Assembly (NCBI GenBank): GCA_028641055.1
Contig: CM054062.1
Location: 15,867,639 to 15,931,638, forward strand
Direction of reading: 5' to 3'
Length of the DNA: 64,000 nucleotides
Source: Alopecurus myosuroides
Taxonomy: Eukaryota; Streptophyta; Magnoliopsida; Poales; Poaceae
The translations under genes and the position numbers were made by a program. Shown here one piece after another: positions 31,724 to 44,218 of the stretch; within the stretch, counting starts at the first letter, position 1; each line of letters starts with the position of its first letter. Below the pieces are notes generated by a model, which saw nothing but the letters and a program-made list of their open reading frames with translations, did no database searches and had not been told where the DNA came from.

Positions 31724-32809
31724 TTAAAGCCTTTTAGCTAGACATGATAATTTGAGAAGATGCTCTCGTGAGAAATATGAATTGAAGCAAAAGAGAGCAT
31801 CAAGAAGCAAATGTAGAACAAATTTAAGTCTAACCCACTTCCTATGAAAAAGAATCTTGTAGAAAAACAAGTCAATAAAGCAAAAAGTGGCTAGCATAGG
31901 AAGACAAAATAAGTGCAAATTCAGAACATTCAACATAAAGAGGGGAAACTTGATATTTTTGAGATGCATAAGACTATGTTTCCCTATCTCATAATAAATT
32001 TCAGTAGCATCATGAATGAAATTAACAATATAACTATCACAAGAAACATTCTTACCATGAGCCACATGCAAAAAGGAATTATTACTCTCCACATAAGCAT
32101 AGTCATTCTTATCAATAGCAGTGGGAGCAAATTCAACAAAATAACTATCATTATCATTATCATTCTCATCACCATAATCATCAAATATAGGAGGCATATT
32201 GCAATCGTGATTAATTTTCTCCTCAATAGTAGGTGGACTGAAAATATCATATTCATCATTGTAATCATCATAAAGAACTCCAACATGATAAATAAGTTGT
32301 ATATTAGGGAGATGGTTTTGGGTAATACCTCCATAACTATGACAAGTTTCATAAGGATAATTGTAATCATAGCCTATGTTATAGCATGTTTTATAATAGT
32401 TATAAAATATTGGAGTCATAGTATCATCATAAGCAATATCATCATTTTTACTAGAAAGAGATGTATCAAGCATATAATCATCAATAGCAAAAGGATTTTC
32501 AAACACATCATCCACAAGCTCAGAGCTTTCTATATCATCATTGGAAGGAACATGGATGGTACTAATAGTACAAAAATTATCATCATTTTCAGAATTGGTA
32601 CCAAAGAGATTTTCAATATCAAAAGTAGTATGTCTATCCCAATCATGATCACTTTCATAAATAAGAGACATAGGAAAATCATCGAGTTCGGAATCATCAA
32701 AAACTATAATAGGAGCAAAATGCTTAGGGGGAGATACTGTTGCCCCTCTCCTTTTACTCCTCTTCTTCTTCTCTATAGGAGGGAGAGGCTTGAAAGGAAG
32801 CTTCTCCAC
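31724..32809 (-). CDS. Second ORF of the 8.3-kb Gypsy element, acidic with hydrophobic C-terminus
   Basis: A 361-codon ORF starting MEKLPFKPLPPIEKKKRSKR. The long middle is rich in Asp, Asn, Tyr and Ser. Near residues 285-345 hydrophobic stretches (LFCLPMLATFCFIDLFFY and a later one around FVLHLLLDALFCF) could span a membrane. I recognise no catalytic domain and do not assign a function. It lies in the same frame as the gag ORF at 33017-34051, separated by about 200 bases. The antisense ORF at 31913-32884 is a shadow produced by Asp/Asn-rich codons. Confidence 0.6.
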   Translation of the reverse strand: MEKLPFKPLPPIEKKKRSKRRGATVSPPKHFAPIIVFDDSELDDFPMSLIYESDHDWDRHTTFDIENLFGTNSENDDNFCTISTIHVPSNDDIESSELVDDVFENPFAIDDYMLDTSLSSKNDDIAYDDTMTPIFYNYYKTCYNIGYDYNYPYETCHSYGGITQNHLPNIQLIYHVGVLYDDYNDEYDIFSPPTIEEKINHDCNMPPIFDDYGDENDNDNDSYFVEFAPTAIDKNDYAYVESNNSFLHVAHGKNVSCDSYIVNFIHDATEIYYEIGKHSLMHLKNIKFPLFMLNVLNLHLFCLPMLATFCFIDLFFYKILFHRKWVRLKFVLHLLLDALFCFNSYFSREHLLKLSCLAKRL

Positions 32810-33016
32810 ATACCCTGGTTTATTGTCAGAAACAATAGAACAAACCTTGGAGGATTCCTCCTCTTCAATAATAAGATGAAATAAATATTAGCCCTATCAT
32901 ATTTTGGTAAAGTATCCTCTTTTATAATAATTTGTATGTAAGTATTTGTGTGGCAATTATTAACACAATAAAGATGACAACCATGCAAACACTATTCATA
33001 TCAAGAGCGCTCATAT

Positions 33017-34407
33017 CTACCAAAGAAGTTTTTCTTGATAACTCTTCACACCCCCAAAAAATAATGTAAGTTCATCATGCTGATTAGGAGTGATCATGTC
33101 ACCACAATACAAACTTCCAGTATTCGAATAGCTATTACAGCCTGAGCATTGAAAATTGAAATGACCCACTTTACAGCAAAGTTCACAAATAAAAGGATAG
33201 AGGGCACAAACTTTTTTACCAAGATCATCTAAAGCCCTGTCCCACTTTCTAGTTTTTTCATTCCTATGATGGATGCAATATTCTTCTTCGGTTTGATTCT
33301 TTTCACAAGGTCTAAGTGCTCCACAAAAATTAACATGCTTATAAGAAATAGTACTTTTAGAAGTTTGAGCATGTTCATTGCGATCATAAATAACAGTTTC
33401 ATTTTTAATGCAAGTGACTTTAAAAGGTCCATGATGTATGTCCCCATTTGATTTAGGAACATTAATATAAGAAGCAAAGGATCTATACCAACCAACAATC
33501 ATTTGAGGATCAAGACCATATTTAGCACTAAGCTCTTGAAAATCAGCAGTTTCAGTGAAAGACTTAATGCAATCATACTCATAGTTTATACCTAATTCTT
33601 TACCTTTGTCGTTATTCCAACCTTCATTATTGGTTTCAATTTTTTCAAGAAGATCCCATTTAGCTTCAACCTTCTTACTTGAGAAAGAACCCTCTGAACA
33701 TGCATCTAGATAATCCCTGTAATGTCCTGAAAGCCTTGCATAAAAATTAGTAACAATTATTTCCTTAGGAAGCTCATGGTTAGGACATTTAAGTATTAAT
33801 GTTTTCAGTCTTCCCCAAGCTTGAGCAATGCTTTCTCCATCATGAGGCCAAAAATTATAAATGTAATTCCTATCTAAATACAGTTCATGAGAAGAATAAA
33901 ATTTAGTGTAAAATAGAGATTCAAGCTCCTTCCACTCCAAATGATGAGGATCATCTAGTAGCTCATACCACTCCCTTGCTTTGTCCTTAAGTGAAAAAGA
34001 GAATAACCTCCTCTTAACTTTGTCCATTGAAATACCTGCACACTTGAACAACCAGCATAATTCATGTATAAAGATTAAATGATCACGAGGATGGACAGTT
34101 CCATCTCCAAAATAGCAGTTATTCGTGACACGTTCAACAATTTCATATGTATTTTAAAAGGAACACTTTCAGCAGGAGGATTTAAAATATCACAAGCATC
34201 ATTAGATTTATCACATATGGGAGATAAAGTATCATGAGAGAAAATTTTCTCCTCTAAAACTGGGGAACTAAAAAGTTTAGAAAAACTAGCTTCCCCAAGC
34301 TTAGACTTTTCCATAGTATTAGAAATAATGGTATCCAAATAATTAATGCTAATAACATTGCTACTAGCATGCAAATAAAGCTCTCTCATAATTTTGTTGT
34401 TTTCCAT
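33017..34407 (-). pseudogene. gag of the 8.3-kb Gypsy element, frameshifted
   Basis: Two overlapping parts are read: 34407-34075 (MENNKIMRELYLHASSNVIS...) and 34051-33017 (344 codons). The shift falls near 34110, where codons for FGDGTVHP continue in the other frame. The second part has a retrotransposon capsid-type region (RLFSFSLKDKAREWYELL, then WKELESLFYTKFY) and a CxxCxxxGHFNFQC knuckle near residues 293-306. The role would be RNA packaging, but the frameshift makes the full-length product unlikely. Confidence 0.75.
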
Positions 34408-34561
34408 TAAGACTAACTAGTAACAATAAAAACAAGAACCAAGAGAAAACAAGCCTAACTAGTGAAAATAAAAACAAGAAACAAAAAGATATAATTGCAG
34501 AATCTAAAGGAAATAACTTCGAGAAATCACACCCGAGGATGTGAGAACCTTTTACCTTACC

Positions 34562-34579
34562 TCCCCGGCAACGACGCCA
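34562..34579 (-). other. Primer binding site of the 8.3-kb Gypsy element
   Basis: TGGCGTCGTTGCCGGGGA on the minus strand matches the complement of plant tRNA-Asp 3' sequence (TGGCGCCGTTGCCGGGGA) with one change. It lies 10 bases inside the 5' LTR. Confidence 0.8.
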
Positions 34580-34589
34580 GAAAAGAGCT

Positions 34590-36006
34590 TGATGTCTGCG
34601 CACGCTTCTATTCTTGTAGACAGTGTTGGGCCTCCAAGTGCAGAGGTTTGTAGAACAGCAACAAGTTTCCCTTAAGTGGATTACCCAAGGTTTATCGAAC
34701 TCAGGGAGGAAGAGTTCAAAGGTATCCCTCTCAAGCAACCCTGCAATTACGATACAAGACGTCTCTTGTGTCCCCAACACACCTAATACAATTGTCAGTT
34801 GTATAGCTGCACTAGTTCGACGAAGAGAGAGTAAAATACAAGTGATATGGATAGTTGTAAGTGATAATAGCAATCTGAAATAAAAATGGCAGCAACCAAA
34901 CATGTATCAGAACTGATTGTAAACGGTGTTTCAATTCTTATAAACAAGGCCTAGGGATCCTACTTTCACTAGTGGACACTCTCAATAATGATAACAGAAT
35001 TGAATGCATAAATATCATCTCTTCACTATGCTACTCCGAACCACTCTCCGGTCAAGTAACAAACACCAATTCATTGCGTAGGGTTGTAACAGCGCTCCTC
35101 AAGTTTGTATTCACATGTCTAGTTAACCCCACACTATCACTATGAGCGCCCTAGAAGGTACTAAACAAACGCCGCAATTTCATAGGATCATCATCCAACA
35201 CAAGATATAAATATCATGCTAAACTACACGGTGCACACACTATCACCTTTACACCATGATCAAAGTGTTTACGAAGATCTCATAACAAAACCACTCGAGT
35301 AGCATAACAGATGAAGAGTAACATCTACTTATTCAACTAGATTACAAATTTCACGATCACATAAAGATCACACCATGGGAGAGATAGATGAAACACATAG
35401 CTACATAGAGCCCTTAGACCGGGGAAGAACTAATCCCTCCTCATCATAGGAGACAAAAACAACAATGAACATGGCGGTGGAGTTGATGTAGATGGCTCCG
35501 GGGGCACTTGTCGTCCCGACAGGGTGCCGGAACAGAGATTTCTATCCCCCGAAACTTGTCGGTGGCGACGGTGGAGCTACGAATGTTTTTGGTGGAAAAG
35601 GCTGATTCATTTAGGGTTTAAGCATCGGGGAGTATATATGGGCGAAAGGGCGATGCCAGGGGGTGGCCAGGGGGCCCACACCACCAGGTGGCGCGGCCAG
35701 GGGAATCGCACCACCCTATGGTGTGGCCACCCTATGGCCCCCCTTTGGGGCTCTTCGGGACTTCCTGGACCCTCCGGGGCTTCTAAGACTTCTGGCTTTT
35801 GAATCGTCCAATTCCGAGAATATTTCCAGAACAACTTTTCTGAAACTAAAAACAGCAGAAAACAGGAACTGGCTCTATGGCATCTTGTCAATAGGTTAGT
35901 CCCGGAAAATCGATAAAAATGACATAAAGTGTAAGGAAAACATGTGGGAAACAACATGAAAACGACATGGGACATCAGAAATTAAGGATACGTTTATGAC
36001 GTATCA
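34590..36006 (-). repeat. 5' LTR of the 8.3-kb Gypsy element
   Basis: 1,417 bp, from TGATGTCTGCGC to ATGACGTATCA. It retains a TATA motif (TATATA on the minus strand, 35633-35638) that the left LTR has lost. Overlapping ORFs inside are LTR shadows. Confidence 0.88.
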
Positions 36007-36264
36007 TACATATGTGAGGGTCCTGAACATGTAAATAGCGATGGTAATTGTCCTTTATTAGCATCTCTAAAGCCTCGACTTACGATGTACAGTTACCCTC
36101 ACGAGCAGCTCATTATGTTTGAGATGTTATGCTCTGACAATTACTGTCCAAAGTTGGAGAACCTGCGTGTGGCATCATTAGTGGTTACGGGAGGGGTTAT
36201 GACACCCAAACAGATTGCCGTTCAGCTACAGAGACTTGTTCCCACTGCTTCTTTTCGATGGTAG

Positions 36265-36525
36265 GTGCATCATGTGGAGGATAATATTTTAAAAGTACAA
36301 TTCGCATCAAAGAATGACCTTGAGAGGCCCAAGATTTTTGGCACTTGCAGGATTCCCAACAGTCGATGTGAGTTGAAAGTAGATAATTGGGCTCATGATG
36401 AGGAACCAGAGGAGACTCTTCCTGAGATTTGGGTGTGGGTTAAAGGATTTTTGAGAAAACATCGTGGATATTTTTTTGGCTTTGTGAACTATTGGTTTGA
36501 TGTTTGGGAAGACCCTGAAAATTGA
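36265..36525 (+). pseudogene. LINE-A ORF1 segment, DUF4283-like
   Basis: An 86-codon open stretch with the pattern of the N-terminal DUF4283 domain of plant LINE ORF1 proteins: a FASKNDLERPKIFG segment followed by LPEIWVWVKGFL. In plant LINEs this is an RNA-binding partner of ORF2. It is flanked by stops on both sides. Confidence 0.6.
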
Positions 36526-37065
36526 TGAAGTACACAAGAAAGCATGGTGTGCTTAGGATTCTTATTGGTTGCCTTGATATACTAAAATACCGCACACCTT
36601 TCCTTTACTTATAAAATGATCTTTTTATAGACTATCCTTGTTTGTGGAGGATCGGGAGGGATACATCTCGGATGAGCAAATGGAGGATCCGATACATGGA
36701 GAGGATGATTGGGATGAGCAGGGTATGGGAGATGATTTCAAAGATGCTTTGAATGACAAGGATCAGAATGTTTCCACCGGGGACAAAAATGATGGAGTGG
36801 CTCCAATGGACACGCAAGAAAATGTCTCGGGCTCCACTGCACCAAATTATAACAAAGTATCGAGGAAATTAGTAGTCTTAGCTCCATTGGTACATCAGTA
36901 TTTTTAAAAGGCTACAAGGTCACTCCTTTCCCCTTCGGTTCCTTCATGCACTCGTGGTAATAAAGGGGACAAAGAGCAAGGTTAGCAGAGGCCTTTACTT
37001 CCAATGGGGGAGGAACCATCGGGGCTCACCGTTGCTCTTGGGGTGGTGGAAGAAGCAGGATGTGA

Positions 37066-38228
37066 TGTTGATACCCACAAGTATAGGGGATCGCTGAAAT
37101 CTTCGTTGGGAAGTATTACCCAAATTTATAGTTCAACTCAAGGGGAACACAAGAATACCGATAAGACTTTGGCAATTAAGACGTCACTCTCAATCACACA
37201 TGTATATCAATAAACTCGCAGCAGCAGTGGTGATAGTACTAATATGATTCAAGGAACCAAAATAAACATCAGTAGTAACCATGGTTTTGTAGTTTTCACT
37301 GGAAAAGTGAAAGTATAACTCAGAGATTTAAAACATAGGCATGAGGTGACAGCGGGGTGTTGCATGAATAAGGTGATAATATAATAAGATACAAATAGCA
37401 TTGGGGATTTTCACCTCCAAAAGAGGGTTTATATGCTAGATAGTTGGTTCAGGCCTCCTTGTTGCCTGCTCTCGAGTGATAGAAACATGCGGGGGACGAT
37501 GTGTTGTTGCCGAGAAAATAGTGGTGGTATTGTCTACGAATGAGAACCACTGCTTACATTACATATTGATCTTAATACATTTGTTTGTTGCACACATAGC
37601 AATCGCTTCGTTGCTACAACTTAATACCAAGGGATTTGCTGGATAGCTTTCTTGAGGTGGAATTTTATATATGGATGCATGATGGATAGCGGTCCATATG
37701 CCTTGACGTAATGGCTACAGTGTTTGAACCCGTGAACTTTATCTCGTCATAATAGTATTGTTATACGTTCATGATTTGTCAATTGCCCAGTTGTAATTTG
37801 TTCAACCAGCATGTTTGTTTTCTTTGGAGAGACACCACTAGTGAACCTATGGCCCCCGGTCCTATTTTCCTCATATTGCAAACCTTCTCTTAAGCACTTT
37901 CATAATTGTTTCCTTGTTGTTCCGTTTTTACTTTTGTTGTTTTACAAGACTCTATACGGTTAATTCTCCTATTTTTAGCAAGACCGGAAGATTGATAACC
38001 TTCCGGAAAGTTGGGGCAAGAGAGAGTTTGTGTTTGTATGCAGGTTCCACGCTTCGTCAACTACACACTAGTACTTTCCTGGTGCTATTGATAAATCAAC
38101 CTTCTTCAAGACTATGAAGTCCTACTGGTTCGATAACTCTGGTTCTTTACTAGGGGAAAACTTACTCTAGACTACATCATACCTTCCGCTTGGGGTCGCT
38201 CAACGAGCGTGTGATCACGTCATCATCA
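37066..38228. mobile_element. Chimeric inverted LTR fragment inserted in LINE-A ORF1
   Basis: The left part (37066 to about 37330) begins TGTTGATACCCACAAGTA, the reverse complement of the end of this LTR class (compare CCCTATACTTGTGGGT near 15930). The right part (about 37380-38228) is the 3' portion of a related LTR in forward orientation (compare GTCAATTGCCCAG and GAGACACCACTAGTGAAC with the LTR at 41917-43501) and ends TGATCACGTCATCA. LINE ORF1-like sequence resumes after it. No clear target duplication was found. Confidence 0.6.
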
Positions 38229-38689
38229 CCGGGCAATGAGAGGAGGTCACGGATACGGTTGCTGTTGTTGTTGACGTCCATATGGCGGTGTCTACTTCGG
38301 GGTATGCTACTGTTGGGTCTGTGTTGTACACGACTATGGTGTCGTGTGCGGCGCAGCGTGTTCTGTTGCATCCTGGCACCTCAAAAGGAGGGGCGGGAGT
38401 ACCAGCAACAGGCGTTCTATCTCAGTACTCGCCTTGTACCCCAGGAGGGGTATGGGCTCGAGTTCTTCATGGGGGTCAACTGTTGCTGTGACCGAGAGAG
38501 CTACGCAAACGTCAGAGCAAGATGATGAGGACCTGTGAGGCGCAAGGTTTGAAGGTTTGGCTACTCCGTGGAGAGGAATTCGGTCTAGAGAGAGGATACG
38601 AGCACAACCCAATGTGAATGATCATTCCATGGAGAGGGCGATGGCACTGGATTATAATTGAGACCCTTCTTCGGGTACAAACACCCACT

Positions 38690-39000
38690 CTTCTTTGTCT
38701 TTGCTTGCGTTTTCTAAAGAAAATATTATTGATAGAGCTCTTAAGCTAGGCATTTCGATGGGAGATTCAAAGTCTAAACAGTTAGATTCTGCTAAAAACA
38801 TTATTGATTCTGAATCTTTTAGGGCCGCTAAACTCCTAGAAAACACTCTTAATCCTAAACACGGACATGAGGTTCATACAAATCTGATTTTAGAAAAGGC
38901 TTCGAGTCTTTCAGAAGATTTCGAGGACGAAGAGAATATGGTGGATCAAACGGATGCTCCGGTTCTCTCGGACAAAATAAACAAACGTAGGAAAAATTAA
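38690..39000 (+). pseudogene. LINE-A ORF1 C-terminal segment
   Basis: About 100 codons reading SLLAFSKENIIDRALKLGIS and on to DKINKRRKN before a stop. It lies directly before the endonuclease part of ORF2, the position of the ORF1 tail in plant LINEs. No separate function can be assigned. Confidence 0.5.
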
Positions 39001-39129
39001 GTGGTCTCTAATTCTAAGAGAAGAAGAAGTGTTAGACTTCGCAAACAAAATTGTTGAATTTAAGAATGTTGCAAGGATCGGGAGGTTGTTTATGGAATAG
39101 CGAGGGATTTAGGGACCCTGGTAAACGTT

Positions 39130-41580
39130 TTTTTTGTCTAGGAGACTGTCAGAGGAGCAAAGATTGGACTTGATTTCCTTGTCGGAGACACGAAGGGCCA
39201 ATTTTGCTTCACATTTTTTAAATCACCTAGTAGGAGGGTTGGATTTCTACTGGTTTTGCATACCGCCTCATGAGAGGTCTAGAGGCATGTTGATTGGTTT
39301 AAATGTCTCTACCTTGCATGTCCAAAACGTGGATGTTGGGGATTTTTGTGTAAAGTTCCATGTGAAACTAACATGGATGGAATTCAGCGGGCTTTAGTTG
39401 TTGTTTATGGTGCTGCCCAAGATGCCCATACACATGAGCTCTTAGCGGAGTTTGTTCGAATTTGTGAAATTGAAACACCGTCTATGTTGTTAGGAGGTGA
39501 TTTCAACATTTTTAGAAAGCATGAAGAACAAAATAATAGTAACTTTTGTCCAAGATGGACTTTTATTTTCAGTGCAATTATTCAGAGCCTAAGTCTAAAA
39601 GAAATTGAACTTTCGGGGAGGAAGTACACTTGGGCTAATAGAACAGAGAACCAAACTTTTGAGAAGCTTGATAGAATTCTACAACCGTAGAGTGGGAGCA
39701 GAAATACCCTCTTGCAACGGTAAGAACGATACCACGATCGGGGTTAGATCATACTCCTTTGTTGTCGGATATGGGAGGTAGTGATTATGTTGGTAACTCG
39801 GCTAGGTTCTGTTTTGAGTTATCATGGCTGAAACTTCAGGGTTTCTTTGACATGGTAGCAACCAAATGGAAGGCTTCTAATAAGGGGCAATCTCCTATGG
39901 AGGTGTGGCTCAACAAGCTGAGACACGTTCGCCGTTACCTAAACGGGTGGGCGAAGTACGAGAGTGGGAAATATAAAGTAGAAAAAGAAGGATTGGTCAA
40001 GATTATAGAAGATCTGGATATTGAGGATGAAACTAGGCAACTCCTCGTATCTGAACAAGATACTCTGAGGAAATCCAATGATCAGATTTGCAATCTCCAC
40101 ATAATAGAAGAGGCCAAGTGGGCTCAGAGAGCTAAGGTTAAATATGTGCAAGAGGGTGGAAATAACACTAAGTTTTTTCACCTTATGGCAAATGGAAAAC
40201 ACAGGAAAACGTTGATTTATCAGTTAGAGCAAGAATAAGGAACCATTGTGGGGCATGATAATCTTAAAACCTATATTACTAAATATTACAAAAAAAATAT
40301 TTGGTGCACCGGCTCCAAGTAATTTTACTTTGGATGAAAATGTGATTGATGAGCGTAGCTGTGTGATGATGAAAATAGTATTCTTACAGTCGATTTTTCA
40401 TTGACGGAGGTGTAGATGCTATTTTTCAAATGGAAAAGAATAAAGCACCGGGACCAGACGGGTTCCCTGCTGAATTCTACCAAACCTTTTGGGAGGTTAT
40501 CAAAGACGATCCAATGGCTATGTTTCATCATTTTAAGCAATGAAATTTACCCTTGTTTAAATTGAACTCCGAGGTAATTACGTTGTTTCCCAAGAAAGAG
40601 AATGCGGCACAAATTCAGCAATATAGGCCTATTTGCCTCCTTAATGTTTGTTTTAAAATCTTACTAAGATGGCAACAAATAGAATAACGACAATTGCTAG
40701 TAAGATTATTAAACCAACAAAGACGACGTTTATGCTTGGGAGACACATCCTTGAGATGATGGTTATTATTCATGAAACTATCCATTAACTCAACCGGAAA
40801 AAATGGATGGTGGTCTATTTAAGATAGACATTGAAAAGGCATATGATAAGCTTAATTGGGCGTTCCAGCTACAGGTCCTATGGATGAAAGGATTTGACCC
40901 CATGTGGTGTTAGTGGATTATTCAGTACATACAGGGGTAGTGTTGGAGTTCGAATTAATGATGATATAGGTTATTATTTTTAAACCAGAAAAGGTCTCCG
41001 ACAGGGAGATCCTTTATCGCCCATTTCATATAATATAGTAGCTGACATGCTTGCCATACTTATTGCTCGTCAAAACAAGATGGACAGGTAGGAGGACCCA
41101 TTCCTCGTCTAGTCGAGGGAGGGGTCTCTATACTGCAATACGCGGATGATAAGATCTTGTTTATGGGACATGATTGTACAAAACCAGTAAATATGAAGCT
41201 TATTCTATGTTTATTTGAGATATTGCCGGACTTAAAAATAAACTTCCATAAGAGCGAGATTTTTTGTTTTGGAAAGTCAAAGGATAATGAAGACCAATAC
41301 AAACAAATTTTTGGTTGTGAGATGGGTTCGTTACCTTATAAATACTTTGGGGTACCAATCCATCATAGAACTCTCTATAACGCTGAATGGTATCCAGTTG
41401 AGACTCGCTTCGAAAGGAAGTTGAGTTGCTGGCAAGGCAAGTTACTATCCCACGGGGATCGTCTTGTTCTAGTAAATTCGGTGTTGACAAGTCTTCCTAT
41501 TTTCATCTTATCTTTTCCTGAAATGCCTATAGGGGTAAGAAAGAGATTAGATTTCTATAGATCATGTTTCTTTTGAAAAT
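39130..41580 (+). pseudogene. LINE-A ORF2: endonuclease and reverse transcriptase, broken
   Basis: Open pieces in shifting frames show an APE-type endonuclease (SETRR near 39190, LLGGDFNIF near 39490, RKYTWANR near 39620). A linker (39759-40238, ending TKFFHLMANGKHR) follows, then RT. The RT parts include NKAPGPDGFPAEF (near 40440), FKIDIEKAYDKLNW (near 40820), LRQGDPLSP (near 40995) and the catalytic QYADD (near 41140), then LKINFHKSE. Frameshifts and stops are scattered throughout. The ORF2 3' part continues across the solo LTR and MITE. Confidence 0.75.
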
Positions 41581-41916
41581 GTGATGAAAACAAATGCAAA
41601 TATAGGTTGATAAAATTGAAAATTATATGTAGGCCCAAAAATCAAGGGGGTTTAGGAATTGAAGTTCTTGAGTTAAAAAAATAAGTGTATTCTTAGCAAA
41701 TAGTTGATTAATTTGTTAAACAAAGAAGACGTATGGCAGGAGCTTTCAATTAATAAATAACTAAAAAAATCAACTCTATCTCAGGCTGTGGCCAAACCAA
41801 CGGATTCTCCTTTCTGGAAAAGATTGATGCGAGTTAAAGATGAATTTTAGAAGAGGTCATTTTAGGCCGGGAAATGGTTATGCTATTAGTTTCTATGATG
41901 ATACTTGGTTGGGTGG

Positions 41917-43501
41917 TGATACGTCTCAAATGTATCTATAATTTCTGATGTTCCATGTTATTTTTATATCATACGCTACATGTTTTCTATACACTTTATG
42001 TCATTTTTATTGATTTCCTGGGACAAACCTATTGACAAGATGCCACAGAGCCAGTTCATGTTTTCTGTTGTTTTTTGTTTCACAAAAGTTGTCCTGGAAA
42101 TATCCTCAGAATTGGACAAAACAAAATCCCAAGGTCTTAGAAATCTGTCACGTACACAGAGTCCTGAGGGGACCCGGAGGGGGGCCCTGGAGCCACCACA
42201 CCATAGGGTGGTGCGGCCCCCTTGGTCGCGCCACCAGGTGTTGTGGCCCCCCTGGCTGCCCACCGACATTGCCGTTTCGCCTATTTAAGATCTTTCTCGG
42301 GTTAACCCAAAATACCCGAGCCTCCATCACGAAAAGTTATGTAGCCGCCATCATCGTCAACCCTAGTTCGGGAGGGTTCTGAAACTCTCCCAGGCACCCT
42401 CCCGGGAGGGGGAATCATCACCGGAGGGCTCTTCATCACCATGCCTGTCTCCGGAGTGATGCGTGAGTAATTCATCCTTGGACTACGGGTCCAGCAGTAG
42501 CTAGATGGTTGTCTTCTCCTCTTTATGCCTCATGTTTAGATCTTGTGAGCCGCCTAACATGATCAAGATCATCTTATTGTAATGCTACATGTTGTGTTTG
42601 CTGGGATCCGATGAATATTGAATGCTATGTCAAGTGATTATCAATCTATCATGTTTATGTTATTTATGATTTTGCATGCTCTCCGTTACTAGTAGATGCT
42701 CTAGCCAAGTTGATACTTTTAACTCCAATAGGGAGTATTTATGCTCGATAGTGGGTCCATGCCTCCCTTTCATTCATGCTCGAGTGACTAAAACGTAACA
42801 AATGGGGGATGTGTTGTTGACATTAAGGAGAAAACAACCATGTTTTTATTGTTTGTAACTTAATACCCGAGGTTTTATTTGATGATGCTTCGGCGGTGAA
42901 TTATTAGTCATAGATGCAGTTGGATAACGGTCTATGAATTATGTTGTAATGCCTGCAGGATTCACATAATACTCATCATGTCATGCATATGCACTCTGGT
43001 GCACCTTTATATATGTCAATTGCCCAGCTGTAATTTGTTACCCAGCAATGTCATCTATCTTTTATGGAGACACCACTAGTGAACTGTGGACCCCGGCCCA
43101 TTCTTTTACACTGATAATACAACCAATGCAAACATTGTTTTCTTTACTGCAATCATTATTTTCCTCTCATTCACTGTCATCATTTTTTTCTTTTTATTTA
43201 CTGCAAACAAGTATTATTTTTCACACTATACATCTAATCTTTTGTGTTAGCAAAACCGGTGAGATTGACAAGCTCATTGTTTCGTTGGGACAAAGTATCT
43301 TGATTGTGTTGTGTAAATTCCACGTTGCTGCTGAGTTTGGTAGTGCGTCCTGCCAATTTCAGCTGTAATCAACCTTCAGAAGTGATTTTTTTCTCCTACT
43401 GGTCGATTAAACCTTGATTTCTTTCTGAGGTAAAACTAGCCGTTGCGCTTTTCATACTGTACACTTGAGGTCTCCCAACGAGATGTGTTTACCCGCCATC
43501 A
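41917..43501 (+). mobile_element. Solo LTR of a Gypsy-type element, 1,585 bp
   Basis: Starts TGATACGTCTCAAATG and ends TTACCCGCCATCA. It is flanked by GGTGG (41912-41916) and GCTGG (43502-43506), a near-match 5-bp duplication. There is no internal region or second LTR. It resembles the LTRs at 1598, 27668, 34590 and 37380 in layout and words. LINE coding continues in frame across it when it is removed, which confirms both edges. Solo LTRs arise by recombination between the two LTRs of one element. Confidence 0.85.
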
Positions 43502-43625
43502 GCTGGCACAACTCTCAAAGCCCAATATACATCATTATATAACATCGTTAGAAGGAAGAATGATTCGGTTCAAGATGTTATGTCAAATGTAACTCATGTT
43601 AACATGAGTTTTAGAGGGAATCTTA

Positions 43626-44218
43626 GAGCATCTCCAACATCTCATCTATATGGACATCTAAACTAAATATAGATGATGGAGGGGTAAAATACGTTGCCAG
43701 CAGATCATTTATAGCATCATCTATTTATACATGTCCCAAAATTCCCCTACCCGTCATCCATATTTGGGGGATGGCTAGATGATCATCCAAACCAAATATG
43801 GGAATATTTTATCGATTTTGACATGCACTACTCGTGTTATTTTATTTTATAGAGACCAAAGGAAAAAAACTATAGAAAAATAGACATGTACTAGACACTA
43901 ATTTTTGACATGTACCAGGACCATTCGCTTCTACTAAAATTATTGAATTTATGGAGTTGTTGAACGGAGGATTTTTTTATATGAATTGGGATGTCACACA
44001 AAATATAGTCATTATCGAAGTTGTTGTTCAAAATAAAACCGTTGGAAAAAAATTATGAATGATAGTTATAAGATAATATTAAAATATAGGAGAGACAATA
44101 TAGATGTCCTGGGTATAGATGTTCTGTTGTGAAACTAACAACATCTATCAACATCTATACACGAATCTTTTTAGATGATCTTCTATATAGAGTTATAGAT
44201 GAGCTGCTGGAGATGCTC
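43626..44218. mobile_element. Tourist-like (PIF/Harbinger) MITE, 593 bp, in LINE-A
   Basis: Terminal inverted repeats GAGCATCTCCAACATCTCAT and ATGAGCTGCTGGAGATGCTC, with TTA at 43623-43625 and 44219-44221. Removal restores the LINE frame. A/T-rich interior without coding sequence. Confidence 0.85.

Larger units (their letters stand above)
27668..36006 (-). mobile_element. Non-autonomous Gypsy-type LTR retrotransposon, 8.3 kb, gag but no pol
   Basis: Related LTRs at 27668-29003 and 34590-36006 (TG...CA on the plus strand) flank an internal region with a primer site at its right and a PPT at its left, so it reads on the minus strand. Target duplications are GACAT (27663-27667) and TACAT (36007-36011), one mismatch. 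A gag-like region and a second ORF are present, but I found no protease, RT or integrase motif in the internal 5.6 kb. Movement would therefore have needed enzymes from a relative. The LTRs differ at many positions by eye, so it is clearly older than the 12.8-kb element. Confidence 0.88.

Noticed and set aside
31724..32809. env-like gene based on hydrophobic C-terminus
   Set aside because: No signal peptide, cleavage site or family similarity that I can see. Hydrophobic stretches alone are not enough.
31913..32884. 323-codon plus-strand ORF rich in Ile
   Set aside because: It is the antisense of the Asp/Asn-rich second ORF of the 8.3-kb element. The Ile-rich composition is that of a shadow frame, and there is no promoter or domain.
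34562..34579. tRNA gene
   Set aside because: Only the 18-base tRNA-complementary primer site is present, with no cloverleaf around it.
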